The notes: generated from the letters alone by a model not told the origin. DNA of 64,000 nt from an uncultured Gemmatimonadales bacterium (GCA_937919655.1 CALFPJ010000096.1:62001-126000), one strand, 5' to 3'. Numbered from the stretch's first letter, positions 1-11,948 are shown. Translations and numbers: made by a program.

Positions 1-2870
<2,870 letters not shown>

Positions 2871-2915
2871 GTGGCTGCGGCAGTCCGGTCAGGCCGCGGC
2901 GCGGAGGGGGTGCAG

Positions 2916-3032
2916 CTACTCGTCACCGCTCTTGCCGGATTCCTTCCGGATGGCGGTGGTGAGCACCAGGGAGAAGCCGCCCCACACAAAGGCCATCACC
3001 AAGATCATGCTGATCCATGTGGCTCCCGTCAT
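2916..3032 (-). CDS. MetS-like small subunit of an NSS transporter (38 aa)
   Basis: Single-span membrane micro-protein resembling the small MetS subunits that accompany Na+-dependent amino-acid transporters of the MetP/NSS type. The 38 residues start MTGATWISMILVMAFVWGG, with one hydrophobic helix (about residues 6-27) containing the WGG signature typical of MetS, then a short charged tail (KESGKSGDE). The ATG at 3030-3032 has a good ribosome binding site, GGGGGAG, seven bases upstream; longer in-frame starts are not needed. The only NSS transporter in the window is at 10270-11730, more than 7 kb away, whereas MetS genes normally abut their transporter. Family assignment rests on size and motif, so it is moderately secure. 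Confidence 0.6.
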   Translation of the reverse strand: MTGATWISMILVMAFVWGGFSLVLTTAIRKESGKSGDE

Positions 3033-3331
3033 GGGCTGCTCCCCCACCCTAAAGGCGGCTCGGCGGTTTGTTTTTTGGCGAAATCGGTCGACCGTAACGA
3101 CTGATGACGAACTCTGACGAAACGGTCCGCGTAACTTCGCTAGAGGCGCGAGGGCGTGCAACCCGACATTCTCGTGTACTGCAACAGAAATTCGTTTGCA
3201 TTCGAGCGCCGCTGAATCCACGCTGACTTCGTTGCTCCTCCGCGAAATAGCGATGCTATTCCTTGTCGTCGTGCCTTGCCATCGCGGCGCATCGGCACTG
3301 TCGGGGCTCAAACCACTTCTGGTACAGGACA
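3033..3331. other. Intergenic, no gene recognised
   Basis: About 300 bases between the MetS-like gene and the lipoprotein gene. The minus frame of the MetS-like gene stays open upstream here, but the composition (many basic residues, no Shine-Dalgarno) does not look coding. It presumably holds the promoter of the metS-like/carB pair and the end of the M6 protease transcript. No RNA gene or clear terminator hairpin is seen. Confidence 0.5.
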
Positions 3332-3730
3332 CTAGCGGTCGAGACGGACCACCACACCCGTCGATAACTGCGCCTGGTTGTCGCTTCCTGCGGCGACGAG
3401 GACGGTCACGAGTGGGGGCTCCGCGTCTAGGTCCTCAACCGTGATACCGAATTCGATCAACCCGCCTGCGGCATCGACAAGAACCACTCTGTGACGCCCT
3501 TCAGCAGCGGACACGACGGCGTCGTACGCACGGGTGTCACCCCGCCCCTTGAAGCCCGTGATGCCGATGCCCGTCACCTCCAGGACGACGGCACCCAATT
3601 TCGCGGGTCCCTCCACAACACCGTCTCGCGTCCCTGGGCCCTTGGGACCTCCATCGCACGCTGCTGCTAGCCCCGCGACGATGAGGAAAAGCAGGCGGCG
3701 GACGCGGCGACTCCAGGGTGGCGCGGTCAT
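3332..3730 (-). CDS. Hypothetical lipoprotein (132 aa)
   Basis: Small exported lipoprotein of unknown function. The N terminus (residues 1-25) is basic, then hydrophobic, ending in a lipobox, LAAAC, with lipidation expected at Cys25. The rest (about 107 residues) is soluble, rich in Val, Ala and Gly, with a repeating beta-strand pattern (GAVVLEVTGIGITGF, RHRVVLVDAAGG) suggestive of a small beta-sandwich. Its ATG overlaps the stop codon of the M6 protease gene as ATGA (3727-3730), so the two are very probably translationally coupled and the lipoprotein may assist or accompany the protease at the cell surface. No recognised domain. Confidence 0.8.
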   Translation of the reverse strand: MTAPPWSRRVRRLLFLIVAGLAAACDGGPKGPGTRDGVVEGPAKLGAVVLEVTGIGITGFKGRGDTRAYDAVVSAAEGRHRVVLVDAAGGLIEFGITVEDLDAEPPLVTVLVAAGSDNQAQLSTGVVVRLDR

Positions 3731-6246
3731 CGTCCGCCCGCCGGGTCGGATGCACGGATCACCACATCGGGCCCAATAAGCGACCGGAGCTCTAACGAAA
3801 ACGGCAGGCTCGGGTTCGCGAGCACCCAGGCCCGGAAATCACCCAGGTCAAAGCCGCCGTTCCGGTTTCCTTGCCGGTCTAGGAAGTTCAACTGGATCGC
3901 GCTTAGGGACGGACCCACGCCAAGGAAGTGCGATGCAAGCTGCGCGACCGGGATTCCCGGGTCGGACACAGCAAACACCAGTGGCCCCGTAGCCTGAAGC
4001 CCCAGGGCATCGGTCGCGCGGACCGTCACAGTAAAGTTTCCCAACTCCAACGCCGCGCCTGTGACATTCCCGAAGGCATCCACCGCGACACCGGCGGGAA
4101 GTAGGCCTTCGGTCACCACCCACACGACCGGGGCCGTTCCATTCTCAACGTCTAGCCGAAAGTCGAGTGATACTGCCGCGGAAAAAGAGACGGGAGCGGC
4201 CGGCAGCGCGTACGTCAGTTCGAATGAGGCCCCCGCTGTGACAGGTGCTGCCATCATCACAATCGCGGGGTTCCCTTGGCCAGCCAGTGCCCCCGTCCAG
4301 TCGACAAATCCGAAGCCTCTCGTGGGGACCGCCTCGACGATGACCGAGCTCGCTTCATCGAACCAGAGATCCGCCGAGGCCGGGACTGTGCTAAACGTGC
4401 CTGGGCTGACCCCGTTCACACCGCCCGTCGACTCGACGGCCAATTGCATCTGGCGGCCAGCGAAACGGGCCACGTACTCGGTGTCAACAAAGGGCGTTTT
4501 CACCTGCCGCACCGGCAGCGCGGACGCGTCATCCGCCCAGCCGGCGAAGGGACGTCTTACGCCCGCCGCGATGCTCTCCCCCTCCGCCACCTTGATGGTG
4601 TGCCGCGAGAACGGAGCCGAGCTGAATGTGTGCGTCGCCCCCGTAATCGAGGACCCGTCTATGGTGAAGATTCCGCCCGTGCCCTCCGTGCCCTCCGCGA
4701 GCAGGGAGAGTGTCGTGAAGCGCGTGAGCAACCTGAAGGTCACGTCATCGCCCGCGGTCGTGATGTCCACGATGGTCACCCCAGTTGGCGTGCCCAACCG
4801 CGAGGTGGCTGCCGGTTGTGAAGCGGCGTGGAAGGATCGGTTCTCACCCGAGGAACTGATCCAAGGGAATGGATCGCTGGCGTCGCCGCGGCCTCCTCCT
4901 GGCCGCCCCATGTCATCACCCCCATCGGCCTCACGGAGCCACACACCGCGGTGTGCATACGCATTCACGTTGTTGAATGCCGCCCACTGTTGGGAGACCC
5001 AGGCCGGGTCGATATGCCAGATGAGCATACCCTCGCCATACAGATTCTTGTCGTACCCGATTCGCTGCCGATTCTCGAGCAGGAAGTAGTCACCGGAGCC
5101 GTCTCGGGCATCGACCCGGTAAACGCCACCACCGGATTCAACCGGATTGAGTACCAGCGTCCCGAAGTCGGTACCTGCTGGCATCGTAGTGACGTTGACC
5201 CAACCCAAGATCGACTTGCTCCACGCGCCCATGTGACAAGGGCTTTCTGCCGAATTTCCATCGCAGCCATAGGAGCCCGAGGCCATCAAGTCCCAGTTCC
5301 CAGCCCCGGCATGTTTGCCCTCGATGCTTGGCTTGGTGTCGTAAAGATCAGGAAGCCCGAAGGCGTGTCCGAGTTCATGCGAAAAGACTCCAATCTCGCT
5401 GAGATCGGCCCCGTTGCATGCGAGGAGGGGCTGTATCACGTAGTCATCGACCCGGATGACACCCCCGCCGGCCGCGGGCACAGTCGTGGCAAAACCTTCG
5501 TTCATGCCCATCGCTCTCAATACAGTGCCAGCGGCCGACTGGAGACTCCAGCGATGCGACCAAATGCGGTTGTCCTTGTCCGAGCCTCCACATTCGCCCC
5601 CGGACGTCGGCTGGACGACGGCCAGTGCGTCGACGAAGCCATCGTCGTCCCCCGAGTTCGGAGATCCGTCGGGGCCATCATTGTCGTACAGCGCCCAGTC
5701 CACGTCCGGGAGACCTTGGAGCAACTGTACGATGAACGGCCCGGTCGTTCCCGCGGACAATCCGCTGTTGCCCGCCGTCGCCTGAAGGTTTGTAAACGAG
5801 CCCCGAGTCCAGTCCTGGAGGTCGCCGAGAAGATCGACCTTGCCCCCTGAGATCTCGCCGTAGAAATCGGTGATCGTGCCGGGTACGTGTCCGAAATACG
5901 CCGTCTGTACATCGTCGCGGGTGTAGGGCATGGCCGCTTCGGCCGGGGAGTCCGAGAAAAGGCCCATGAGGACCGGGATGCGGTAGGTGCCTTCCACGGG
6001 TCCATCCCTTGGCCCAATTAAGCGAGGGCGTCCTGGATCCAAGCCGGCCTCGGCCGCCATGCGGGCCCGCAAGCGAGCCGTGCGACCACGGGTGAAAGCG
6101 AAGGCGCCGGGATCCCGCGACAGCTGTTCGTAGTAGACCTGCGGCGGCCGCGTGCCGTACCTCTCGCCGAACATTTCCACGTCCTGGGCCGAGCTGACGT
6201 TTGGCAACGCCACCAGCAGACCAAGAAGAAAGAGCTGCGTGCGCAT
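3727..6246 (-). CDS. Secreted M6-family metalloprotease (839 aa)
   Basis: Zinc metalloprotease of the immune-inhibitor-A/M6 type, secreted for protein degradation outside the cytoplasm. A signal peptide occupies residues 1-20 (ends NVSSAQ). The zinc motif HELGHAFGLPDLYD starts at residue 290, with a Met-turn-like NWDLMASGSYG about 25 residues later. After the catalytic domain come beta-rich modules, including a putative-Ig-type segment (about 700-790), and a C-terminal EF-hand/dockerin-like stretch, NRNGGFDLGDFRAWV. The ATG at 6244-6246 is chosen because AGGGTG precedes it and the signal peptide begins there; an open extension of 40 codons upstream lacks a signal. It forms a two-gene unit with the overlapping lipoprotein gene downstream. 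Substrate unknown. Confidence 0.92.
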   Translation of the reverse strand: MRTQLFLLGLLVALPNVSSAQDVEMFGERYGTRPPQVYYEQLSRDPGAFAFTRGRTARLRARMAAEAGLDPGRPRLIGPRDGPVEGTYRIPVLMGLFSDSPAEAAMPYTRDDVQTAYFGHVPGTITDFYGEISGGKVDLLGDLQDWTRGSFTNLQATAGNSGLSAGTTGPFIVQLLQGLPDVDWALYDNDGPDGSPNSGDDDGFVDALAVVQPTSGGECGGSDKDNRIWSHRWSLQSAAGTVLRAMGMNEGFATTVPAAGGGVIRVDDYVIQPLLACNGADLSEIGVFSHELGHAFGLPDLYDTKPSIEGKHAGAGNWDLMASGSYGCDGNSAESPCHMGAWSKSILGWVNVTTMPAGTDFGTLVLNPVESGGGVYRVDARDGSGDYFLLENRQRIGYDKNLYGEGMLIWHIDPAWVSQQWAAFNNVNAYAHRGVWLREADGGDDMGRPGGGRGDASDPFPWISSSGENRSFHAASQPAATSRLGTPTGVTIVDITTAGDDVTFRLLTRFTTLSLLAEGTEGTGGIFTIDGSSITGATHTFSSAPFSRHTIKVAEGESIAAGVRRPFAGWADDASALPVRQVKTPFVDTEYVARFAGRQMQLAVESTGGVNGVSPGTFSTVPASADLWFDEASSVIVEAVPTRGFGFVDWTGALAGQGNPAIVMMAAPVTAGASFELTYALPAAPVSFSAAVSLDFRLDVENGTAPVVWVVTEGLLPAGVAVDAFGNVTGAALELGNFTVTVRATDALGLQATGPLVFAVSDPGIPVAQLASHFLGVGPSLSAIQLNFLDRQGNRNGGFDLGDFRAWVLANPSLPFSLELRSLIGPDVVIRASDPAGGR

Positions 6247-6362
6247 ATTCACCCTAAGAGATGGAGACCCATGCTCACGATACACGACGCCTGAAGGGGC
6301 GATCCCTGCACGTTCATCCACACGCCACGGCGTCCGTCCAGGCCCGCAAAGGGACCTCGGCC

Positions 6363-6935
6363 TCAAGCCGGTCGGTCTTCTCCGCGAATCCCGAGTTCTT
6401 CGCCGATCGCTCGAAGCGCATCAATGATGTTCTGGATGTGCTCACTCCGTTCCAGCCCGATGAGTTCCATGCCGTGATGCACCTCATCGCGACTGACTCC
6501 GGCTGCGAAGGTCTTGTCTTTGAGCTTCTTGACCACCGACTTCGGCTTGAGATCGTCGATCCCGTTGGGGCGCACGAGGCAACAGGCGAAGACGAGGCCA
6601 GACAGTTCGTCGCACGCCACCAAGATCTTATCCAAGTCGCTCGACGGCTGGACTCCGGTGAAGTCCGCGCGATGCGCGAGAATGGCCTGCAGAACCTCGT
6701 CCGTGTACCCCAACGTCCTGAGGTGCTCCACGGCGGTCAGTGGATGACGGTCTGGGTACTTTTCCCAGTCGAGGTCGTGGAGCAGTCCAGCCAGCCCCCA
6801 TACGTCCGGGTCGCCGCCCCGCAGCACCGCGTAGTGCCGAACCGCAGCCTCGACGCAGTACATGTGCTTCCTCAGTCCCTCGTTTTCGACCCACTCTTCA
6901 AGGAGAGTGACGGCCTCGTCTCTGCTAGGCATCAT
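6363..6935 (-). CDS. HD-domain hydrolase (about 190 aa)
   Basis: Metal-dependent phosphohydrolase of the HD superfamily; physiological substrate unknown. The HD core reads LLHDLDWEKYPDRHP, with an upstream His (EAAVRHYAVL) and downstream LAHRADF and CDELSGL giving the usual metal-binding pattern. The C-terminal half (KPKSVVKKLKDKTFAAGVSRDEVHHG) is typical of the short stand-alone HD proteins annotated as HDIG-domain or phosphohydrolase. Two adjacent ATG codons (6933-6935 and 6930-6932) are the likely start, though an open extension to a TTG at 7004 exists. The start physically overlaps the ATG chosen for the divergent gene, so one of the two starts is probably wrong. Confidence 0.85.
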   Translation of the reverse strand: MMPSRDEAVTLLEEWVENEGLRKHMYCVEAAVRHYAVLRGGDPDVWGLAGLLHDLDWEKYPDRHPLTAVEHLRTLGYTDEVLQAILAHRADFTGVQPSSDLDKILVACDELSGLVFACCLVRPNGIDDLKPKSVVKKLKDKTFAAGVSRDEVHHGMELIGLERSEHIQNIIDALRAIGEELGIRGEDRPA

Positions 6936-7881
6936 GCGGGTTCGGCTGGAGTTGGGGAGCGGTCGGCGACGTGCGAACGTGCGCAGGTCCACTGAAGAGG
7001 TCAAGATCGACTTGCTTCGCGGACCTCAAAACAACCTCTTTGCTTCCGTGACGATTACGCTCTCCGCCGGCCTCGTTGCCGGACGCAACCGCTGCCAATT
7101 CTACCTCGCCGGGCCGATCACGGCCGTGGTGGGTGCGTTGTACGGGTACGACGTCGCCACAGCGTATGACATTCAGCCGGTGGTCGGAATCCTGGCGGGC
7201 ATACTTGGTCTCACGCTCTTCGTTTACCTCCAACTCGTCTTGGAGCCACAGATCGTGCATTGGGTCACCGACGAATCCGGACGCTTCCATGAAGCCGTGG
7301 CCTTCGCGTGGGACGCGGTCACGGGGACGGTCGTCGGGTTGCCGCTGTTTTGGTATCTCGACGTGGCGCCGATTCCTGCGATGGTCGCGGCGGCCGGGGT
7401 CGGGACGGCATACGGGTACTTTGCCGGTTGGGTGATCTGTGGCAGCGCAGCTGAACTCGCACTCGGCTCGATTGTAGGCGGACTAGGCGGCGCGAGACGC
7501 AGGCCGGACCATTCCCAAATCCAAGCCCTTGAGGCCCGCGGTGAGTACGAGTCCGCTCGCACGGAATATGAGAAGGTCCTCAGGGACGACCCCCAACACG
7601 TGGGGGTTGCGATACGACTGGGGCGCATGCTCGCGGAAAGTTTTGGGAGACCTGAGGACGGCATCGCAGTAATCCGCCCCTCACTTGCAGGTGACGGTGC
7701 CCCATACGAACTCTGGGCCTTCGTCCTGCGAGTCATGGGGGAGATCTGCGCGGCCAGGCTCGGTGATCCATCGCTCATTCTCCCCGACCTGCGCCGCCTT
7801 GTTGCGCGGCACCCCAACGGACCCGACGGCACATGGGCCGCGCAGCGAATTCAGTGGATCGAATCTGACGATCAGAACTAG
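6934..7881 (+). CDS. Membrane protein with C-terminal TPR-like region
   Basis: Unrecognised integral membrane protein, 315 residues from the ATG at 6934. Four or five hydrophobic segments lie at about residues 45-195 (FYLAGPITAVVGALYGY, VVGILAGILGLTLFVYLQL, AVTGTVVGLPLFWYLDV and an Ala/Gly-rich span), followed by a soluble tail with a TPR-like pattern (EARGEYESARTEYEKVLRDD, then HVGVAIRLGRMLAE). The role may be scaffolding; no enzyme motif is present. The start is doubtful: ATG 6934 overlaps the divergent HD gene start, and an in-frame TTG at 7012 preceded by GAGG would leave room for both promoters. Downstream the gene converges on nth. Confidence 0.75.
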   Translation: MRVRLELGSGRRRANVRRSTEEVKIDLLRGPQNNLFASVTITLSAGLVAGRNRCQFYLAGPITAVVGALYGYDVATAYDIQPVVGILAGILGLTLFVYLQLVLEPQIVHWVTDESGRFHEAVAFAWDAVTGTVVGLPLFWYLDVAPIPAMVAAAGVGTAYGYFAGWVICGSAAELALGSIVGGLGGARRRPDHSQIQALEARGEYESARTEYEKVLRDDPQHVGVAIRLGRMLAESFGRPEDGIAVIRPSLAGDGAPYELWAFVLRVMGEICAARLGDPSLILPDLRRLVARHPNGPDGTWAAQRIQWIESDDQN

Positions 7882-7932
7882 AACGCTGATGCCGCCTCGT
7901 TCTGCAGGACGTTCTTGGGCTACGCTACTACG

Positions 7933-8583
7933 CTACACCCTAGACGACGGACAGAGGTACGCCAGGGTGCACATCTCACATTTCGGCTTGCGCGCATCAC
8001 AGACCCGCCTGCCGTGCCAAATCAACAAGTGTGACAACAGCGTCCATCGCTCTCGGGGGAAAATCGCCACCAGGTCCTTTTCGACTTTCTCCGGGGTCTC
8101 TTCTCGGGTTAATCCGAGCAGGGCAGCCAGCCGCTTCACGTGCGTATCGACGACCACACCCTCATCGATCCCGAACGCGTTGCCGAGGACGACGTTCGCC
8201 GTCTTGCGACCGACACCCGGCAACGCGGCCAGCGCGGCCATAGTCCTGGGGACCTCGCCACCGTGGTCGGCCATGAGCCCTCGGGCGAAGCCGATGATAT
8301 TCTTCGCCTTGTTCCGAAAGAAGCCTGTCGTGCGAATGATCTCCTCGACGTCCTTCTGCTGCGCACTCGCAAGGGCCTCGGCGTCCGCGTAGGCCCGAAA
8401 CAGCGGCGGCGTCACCATGTTCACGCGGACGTCTGTGGTTTGCGCCGAAAGGATCGTCGCCACCCCGAGCTGAAACGGGTTCAAGAACTCGAGTTCGCAA
8501 TGCGCGTCGGGATATTCCAAAGCTAGGAGGTCGAAGACCTGAGCGGCCCGCTCGACTTTGTCTCTCTTGGATTCCCTAGCCAT
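7933..8583 (-). CDS. nth: Endonuclease III
   Basis: Base-excision-repair DNA glycosylase/AP lyase that removes oxidised pyrimidines. At 216 residues it matches the family length. The helix-hairpin-helix LPGVGRKTAN (residues 121-130) carries the catalytic Lys127, and VVDTHVKR carries the catalytic Asp146. The C terminus has the complete 4Fe-4S loop, C-x6-C-x2-C-x5-C at Cys195, 202, 205 and 211. The ATG at 8581-8583 overlaps the 3' end of the upstream hypothetical gene by 8 bases, suggesting co-transcription. No irregularities. Confidence 0.97.
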   Translation of the reverse strand: MARESKRDKVERAAQVFDLLALEYPDAHCELEFLNPFQLGVATILSAQTTDVRVNMVTPPLFRAYADAEALASAQQKDVEEIIRTTGFFRNKAKNIIGFARGLMADHGGEVPRTMAALAALPGVGRKTANVVLGNAFGIDEGVVVDTHVKRLAALLGLTREETPEKVEKDLVAIFPRERWTLLSHLLIWHGRRVCDARKPKCEMCTLAYLCPSSRV

Positions 8584-9361
8584 CCAACACCACCCTGTCG
8601 TGGGAAAACAACGAGGCAGTCGGCCCTCCGTCCGTCCCGGTCGCTGGCTCGCAGCGAACGAGTGCCGACGGCACTGCCGTAACGTAGGCGAAAAAACGTG
8701 CCAAGAGCTTCAAGATTTCGCCGGAAGACTCGACGGTGCACAGACCGTCCAGTTCTCCGCCAGGCATCGTACTCGAAAAGTCGCCCCCGGCCGCCCTCAC
8801 CTCGATTCCCATCCAACTGGAAGCGTCGGAAACCGGCGCCTCAGGTACAGGAACCGTGCCAAAGCCCGGCCTGTCCGGCCGCAAGCCGGTGGCAAGCAAG
8901 ATATGCAGCATGCCCGTGGAAGACAGTGTCCAGAAGAGTCCGTCGATCGACTCCGGCGGCGATCCCTCGGCACCGGCAGTCCAGAACAGATGTTGCGGTA
9001 GCTGAAGGTATCCGGAAGGCTTAGGGGGCACAGGCGCACCGGACGGCGCCCCTCCAACCAGGTAACGCGCGGCGTGCGCACCAAGTACGTACACCGGGCA
9101 GCCCGCTTCACGAAAGTGCACTGCGTGGAAGACCAGCGCTCCGTACTGGTGAATCGCCTCAGGGGGGGCGTCTGACCCCTGGAGGTCACGAATGAACGCA
9201 CCCACGGCACCCATTGTGATGAACTCATGCGGCTGCGCCGGATCTGCGCCGCGGCCGCGCGCTTCTTCGGCGATATCGGCGATCAACCGGTCGACGGCGT
9301 CGGGCTCAGGAAAGGCGAGCTCGTACGGCGTGATACGCGCATAGGCGTCATGAAGAGACAT
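8576..9361 (-). CDS. Hypothetical protein (261 aa), co-transcribed with nth
   Basis: Not recognised. The protein is soluble, acidic and without signal peptide or membrane span; it has a histidine-rich patch (YGALVFHAVHFREAGCPVYV, residues about 80-99) and a C-terminal region in which a segment resembling a ligand-binding fold (DFSSTMPGGELDGLCTVESS) is followed by KLLARFFAYVTAVPS. The ATG at 9359-9361 begins MSLHDAYARITPYEL; a longer open frame to 9493 has low-complexity basic composition and is discarded. It overlaps nth by 8 bases, so the two are probably one transcript. Function cannot be assigned. Confidence 0.75.
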   Translation of the reverse strand: MSLHDAYARITPYELAFPEPDAVDRLIADIAEEARGRGADPAQPHEFITMGAVGAFIRDLQGSDAPPEAIHQYGALVFHAVHFREAGCPVYVLGAHAARYLVGGAPSGAPVPPKPSGYLQLPQHLFWTAGAEGSPPESIDGLFWTLSSTGMLHILLATGLRPDRPGFGTVPVPEAPVSDASSWMGIEVRAAGGDFSSTMPGGELDGLCTVESSGEILKLLARFFAYVTAVPSALVRCEPATGTDGGPTASLFSHDRVVLDG

Positions 9362-9529
9362 TGCGCGGGAAGCTAGGAGGATCGTCGGAGGCACGGAAGT
9401 CGACGCCGCGAGACCTCGACCCAAGCAGCGCGATGCCTTTGTCGGAATCACTCCCCCAAGAGCGGAGACCACCGGAGGGGCACGATGGGACACCCGCGCG
9501 GCACCCCAGGTCTCTCGCTCCGAGGCTCT

Positions 9530-10261
9530 CTAGACGCCGTCCGTGAGCGGTTTCGCGATCGACTTCGACTCAAGCACTACCGGACGGTATGTGCCCACGA
9601 GCCGTTTCGCGTCCTCCCACCACGTCCGTTTTCGCACAAGGACGATTTCGAGACTCCCCTGCCTCTCGATCCCCTCGATCCACACGAAATGGACGTCCCC
9701 GAGTGCGTCCGGCCGCCGGCAGACAAATCGCACCCCCTCCCAGTCGAACTCGATTCGTTCGGCCTGTGGGAAGTCCTGCTCCCTCCATTCCTGCTCGATG
9801 TAAACGCTTTTCTCGACTCGATACACAGACGGCGCAATCTCTTCGCCAGACTGGAAATACCAAGGATCAAAATCGAGCCCCTCGTCTCGCTTGAAGGTCT
9901 CGTCAACGGCGTAGTCGAGCGAATCGAGGGCATCATCGCCGGCAAGAGATTCCAGATGATGACGCAGTTCATGGGTAAGCGTCTCCCATAGTTCGCCTTC
10001 CCAATCGAAGTCATCATCGGAGCGCGCGAGCTCACGAAACGAACCCCAATACAGGGCGATCACCGAGCGGGTGGTCTCGGGGCTCCCGTAGTCGGACCTA
10101 TGCTCCTCGGTGAGGCACTCTCCCAAAGTGTAGACATTCTCACGCTCTGGGTGGGGAATCGCCTCACGCCTCACCACCAATCCGTCGATCCCCTCTTTGA
10201 ACGGGTCCGGGACGTCTTCGTATGCCGCCTGCGCGGCTCGTTCAAAAGCCTCGAATTTCAT
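9530..10261 (-). CDS. Zincin-like metallopeptidase-fold protein (PF06262-like, 243 aa)
   Basis: Minimal zincin of the metallopeptidase family often called PF06262/DUF1025. The N-terminal third follows that family (MKFEAFERAAQAAYEDVPDP, then a region ending in a beta strand VIALYWGSF), followed by the zinc motif HELRHHLESLAG (HExxH plus downstream Gly). About 100 C-terminal residues beyond the usual domain (from about 145) are soluble and acidic-basic mixed, with no known motif. The ATG at 10259-10261 lies 8 bases after the NSS transporter stop, so it is the distal gene of that transcript. Peptidase activity of the family is unproven; cytoplasmic location is expected because no signal is present. 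Confidence 0.8.
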   Translation of the reverse strand: MKFEAFERAAQAAYEDVPDPFKEGIDGLVVRREAIPHPERENVYTLGECLTEEHRSDYGSPETTRSVIALYWGSFRELARSDDDFDWEGELWETLTHELRHHLESLAGDDALDSLDYAVDETFKRDEGLDFDPWYFQSGEEIAPSVYRVEKSVYIEQEWREQDFPQAERIEFDWEGVRFVCRRPDALGDVHFVWIEGIERQGSLEIVLVRKRTWWEDAKRLVGTYRPVVLESKSIAKPLTDGV

Positions 10262-10269
10262 CAGGATAC

Positions 10270-11730
10270 TCAGGTCGGCTCTTCCGCTGCTCCGCTCGTC
10301 GAGACCCGAGCCGCGAGCCATCGATTCGCAGCGATCAGCGCCACGAGGACCACCGCGAATTGAATCAATACGGAACCGACGTTATAGGCGCTGAACAGCG
10401 TCCATGTTTCCGTGACATCATCGCTGCGTGCGCCCCACAGCCACCACCCGGCGAGTACTGCGGCTTCCACCGCCACCAAGCGAATGGCCCAATCCCACCA
10501 AGCGCCGATGTGGATGTCTGAGCCCGGCTGATTGATGAAGGTTTCACGCCACTGCGTGACGCCATAACGCAGAACGGCCAAGGCAAAGAAAAATCCGGAC
10601 ACCATGAGCGCGACACCCCACACCCAGTCCTGATTTTGAAAAAACTTAAGGTTGAGTGCGCTCGGAATGCCAAATGCGACCCCCGCAGCCCCCACCATGA
10701 GAATCGCACGCGACCGCGGCAGGCCCAGATCCATGAGCACGCGGCTCGCCATCTCGATCATGGCTACCAGGCTCGTCCATGCGGCGAATACCAGCGCAAG
10801 GAAGAAGAGCCCCTGGAAGAAACGTCCGCCTGGAATTTGTGCAAACAGTTGCGGTACCCATATAAACGTCAGCCCTTCATTGCCGGCACCTACAATCTCA
10901 CCCGCCGCATCGGGCATGACAGAGAACACGGTGCACAACACCATGATGCCCGCCAACAATGACATCGCATTGTTGCCGAAGCCGATGACAAAGGCGTTGA
11001 GCGCAGTGTCCTCGTTGGCTCGCATATAGACCGCGTAGGTCAACACCAGCCCCCACCCCGCTCCGGTATCCCAGGCGTTCTGAGTTAACGCCTCAAGCCA
11101 AACGTGGTAGTCACCGAGCGCCGCCCAGTCGGGAGTGAACAAGAAGGCGAGCCCAGCGCTCGCGCCCGGCAGGGTCACCGCACGAAGCGCAAGCACGAAT
11201 ACAAGAAAGATCAGGCTCGGAATCAGGAACTTCGCGGCCGTCTCGATCCCCTTCACGCCGCGCGAGACTACAAACACGCCGAGCGTCATCGCAACGACGT
11301 GCGTGACCAGCGCACCGGGGGTGGAATGGAAGCCGTCCCAAAATGCGCTGGGTGTCGCTCCAGGCACTTCGCCCGTGATCGTTCCCACGAAAAAGCGAAG
11401 GGTCCAGCCCATGACCACGCTGTAGTAAAACATGATCGCGGTCGCGACGAAGGCGACCCACGCGCCCATCCAAGCGAATCCGGGGCCCAGGGTCTTCACA
11501 AAAGCCCCGATCGCGCCCTGCCGAGTCCCCTTCCCCATGCCAAACTCGAGAATGAGTAGAGGAACGGACCAGGCCAGAAGGAACACCGCCCAGGCGATGA
11601 GGAAGGAACCTCCTCCGTTGCTTGCCGCCACGCGAGGAAAACGCCAAATGTTGCCGGTCCCGACCGCCATCCCGAGCATCGCGAGCAGCATGCCCCACCG
11701 AGAACTGAAGACTTCGGACTTGGAGGACAA
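10270..11730 (-). CDS. Sodium-dependent amino-acid symporter, NSS/SNF family (486 aa)
   Basis: Na+-coupled neutral amino-acid importer of the neurotransmitter:sodium symporter family, in the inner membrane. The family TM1 signature GMAVGTGNIWRFPR is at about residues 20-33, and roughly 11-12 hydrophobic helices follow, with the unwound TM6 region and the TM8 stretch VIGFGNNAMSLLAG. The frame remains open far upstream into glyS, but that part is basic and non-homologous. The best start is TTG at 11728-11730, preceded by GGAG at eight bases, giving MSSKSEVFSSRWGMLL. glyS lies upstream on the same strand, which makes glycine or alanine a plausible but unproven substrate. A MetS-like partner is encoded at 2916-3032 rather than here. 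Confidence 0.93.
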   Translation of the reverse strand: MSSKSEVFSSRWGMLLAMLGMAVGTGNIWRFPRVAASNGGGSFLIAWAVFLLAWSVPLLILEFGMGKGTRQGAIGAFVKTLGPGFAWMGAWVAFVATAIMFYYSVVMGWTLRFFVGTITGEVPGATPSAFWDGFHSTPGALVTHVVAMTLGVFVVSRGVKGIETAAKFLIPSLIFLVFVLALRAVTLPGASAGLAFLFTPDWAALGDYHVWLEALTQNAWDTGAGWGLVLTYAVYMRANEDTALNAFVIGFGNNAMSLLAGIMVLCTVFSVMPDAAGEIVGAGNEGLTFIWVPQLFAQIPGGRFFQGLFFLALVFAAWTSLVAMIEMASRVLMDLGLPRSRAILMVGAAGVAFGIPSALNLKFFQNQDWVWGVALMVSGFFFALAVLRYGVTQWRETFINQPGSDIHIGAWWDWAIRLVAVEAAVLAGWWLWGARSDDVTETWTLFSAYNVGSVLIQFAVVLVALIAANRWLAARVSTSGAAEEPT

Positions 11731-11948
11731 TGGGAGACTCCGAGGTTGCGCGGATTCGGTCTTTTGGCAGTTCTTTCGGCGGGATGAAACAGCCCGAGTA
11801 TAGGGAGCGCGGCTGTGACCGGCCACCGAATTCGTGACCCGGACGCGCCGATCGACTCCGCGGGAGGACGTCAGCGATCCGTCGGCATTCCGCCGGCGGC
11901 GGCTGGAACCGGTTGCGTGAAGGTGGCTTCGGCTGACCGACCAGGACG

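Noticed and set aside
3033..3332. N-terminal extension of the MetS-like frame to 138 residues
   Set aside because: The added 100 residues are basic, without Shine-Dalgarno, and do not match MetS; the ATG at 3032 with GGGGGAG is better.
4061..5850. Two overlapping plus-strand ORFs opposite the M6 protease
   Set aside because: Both are antisense of the M6 gene, whose signal peptide, HELGH and domain order are clear.
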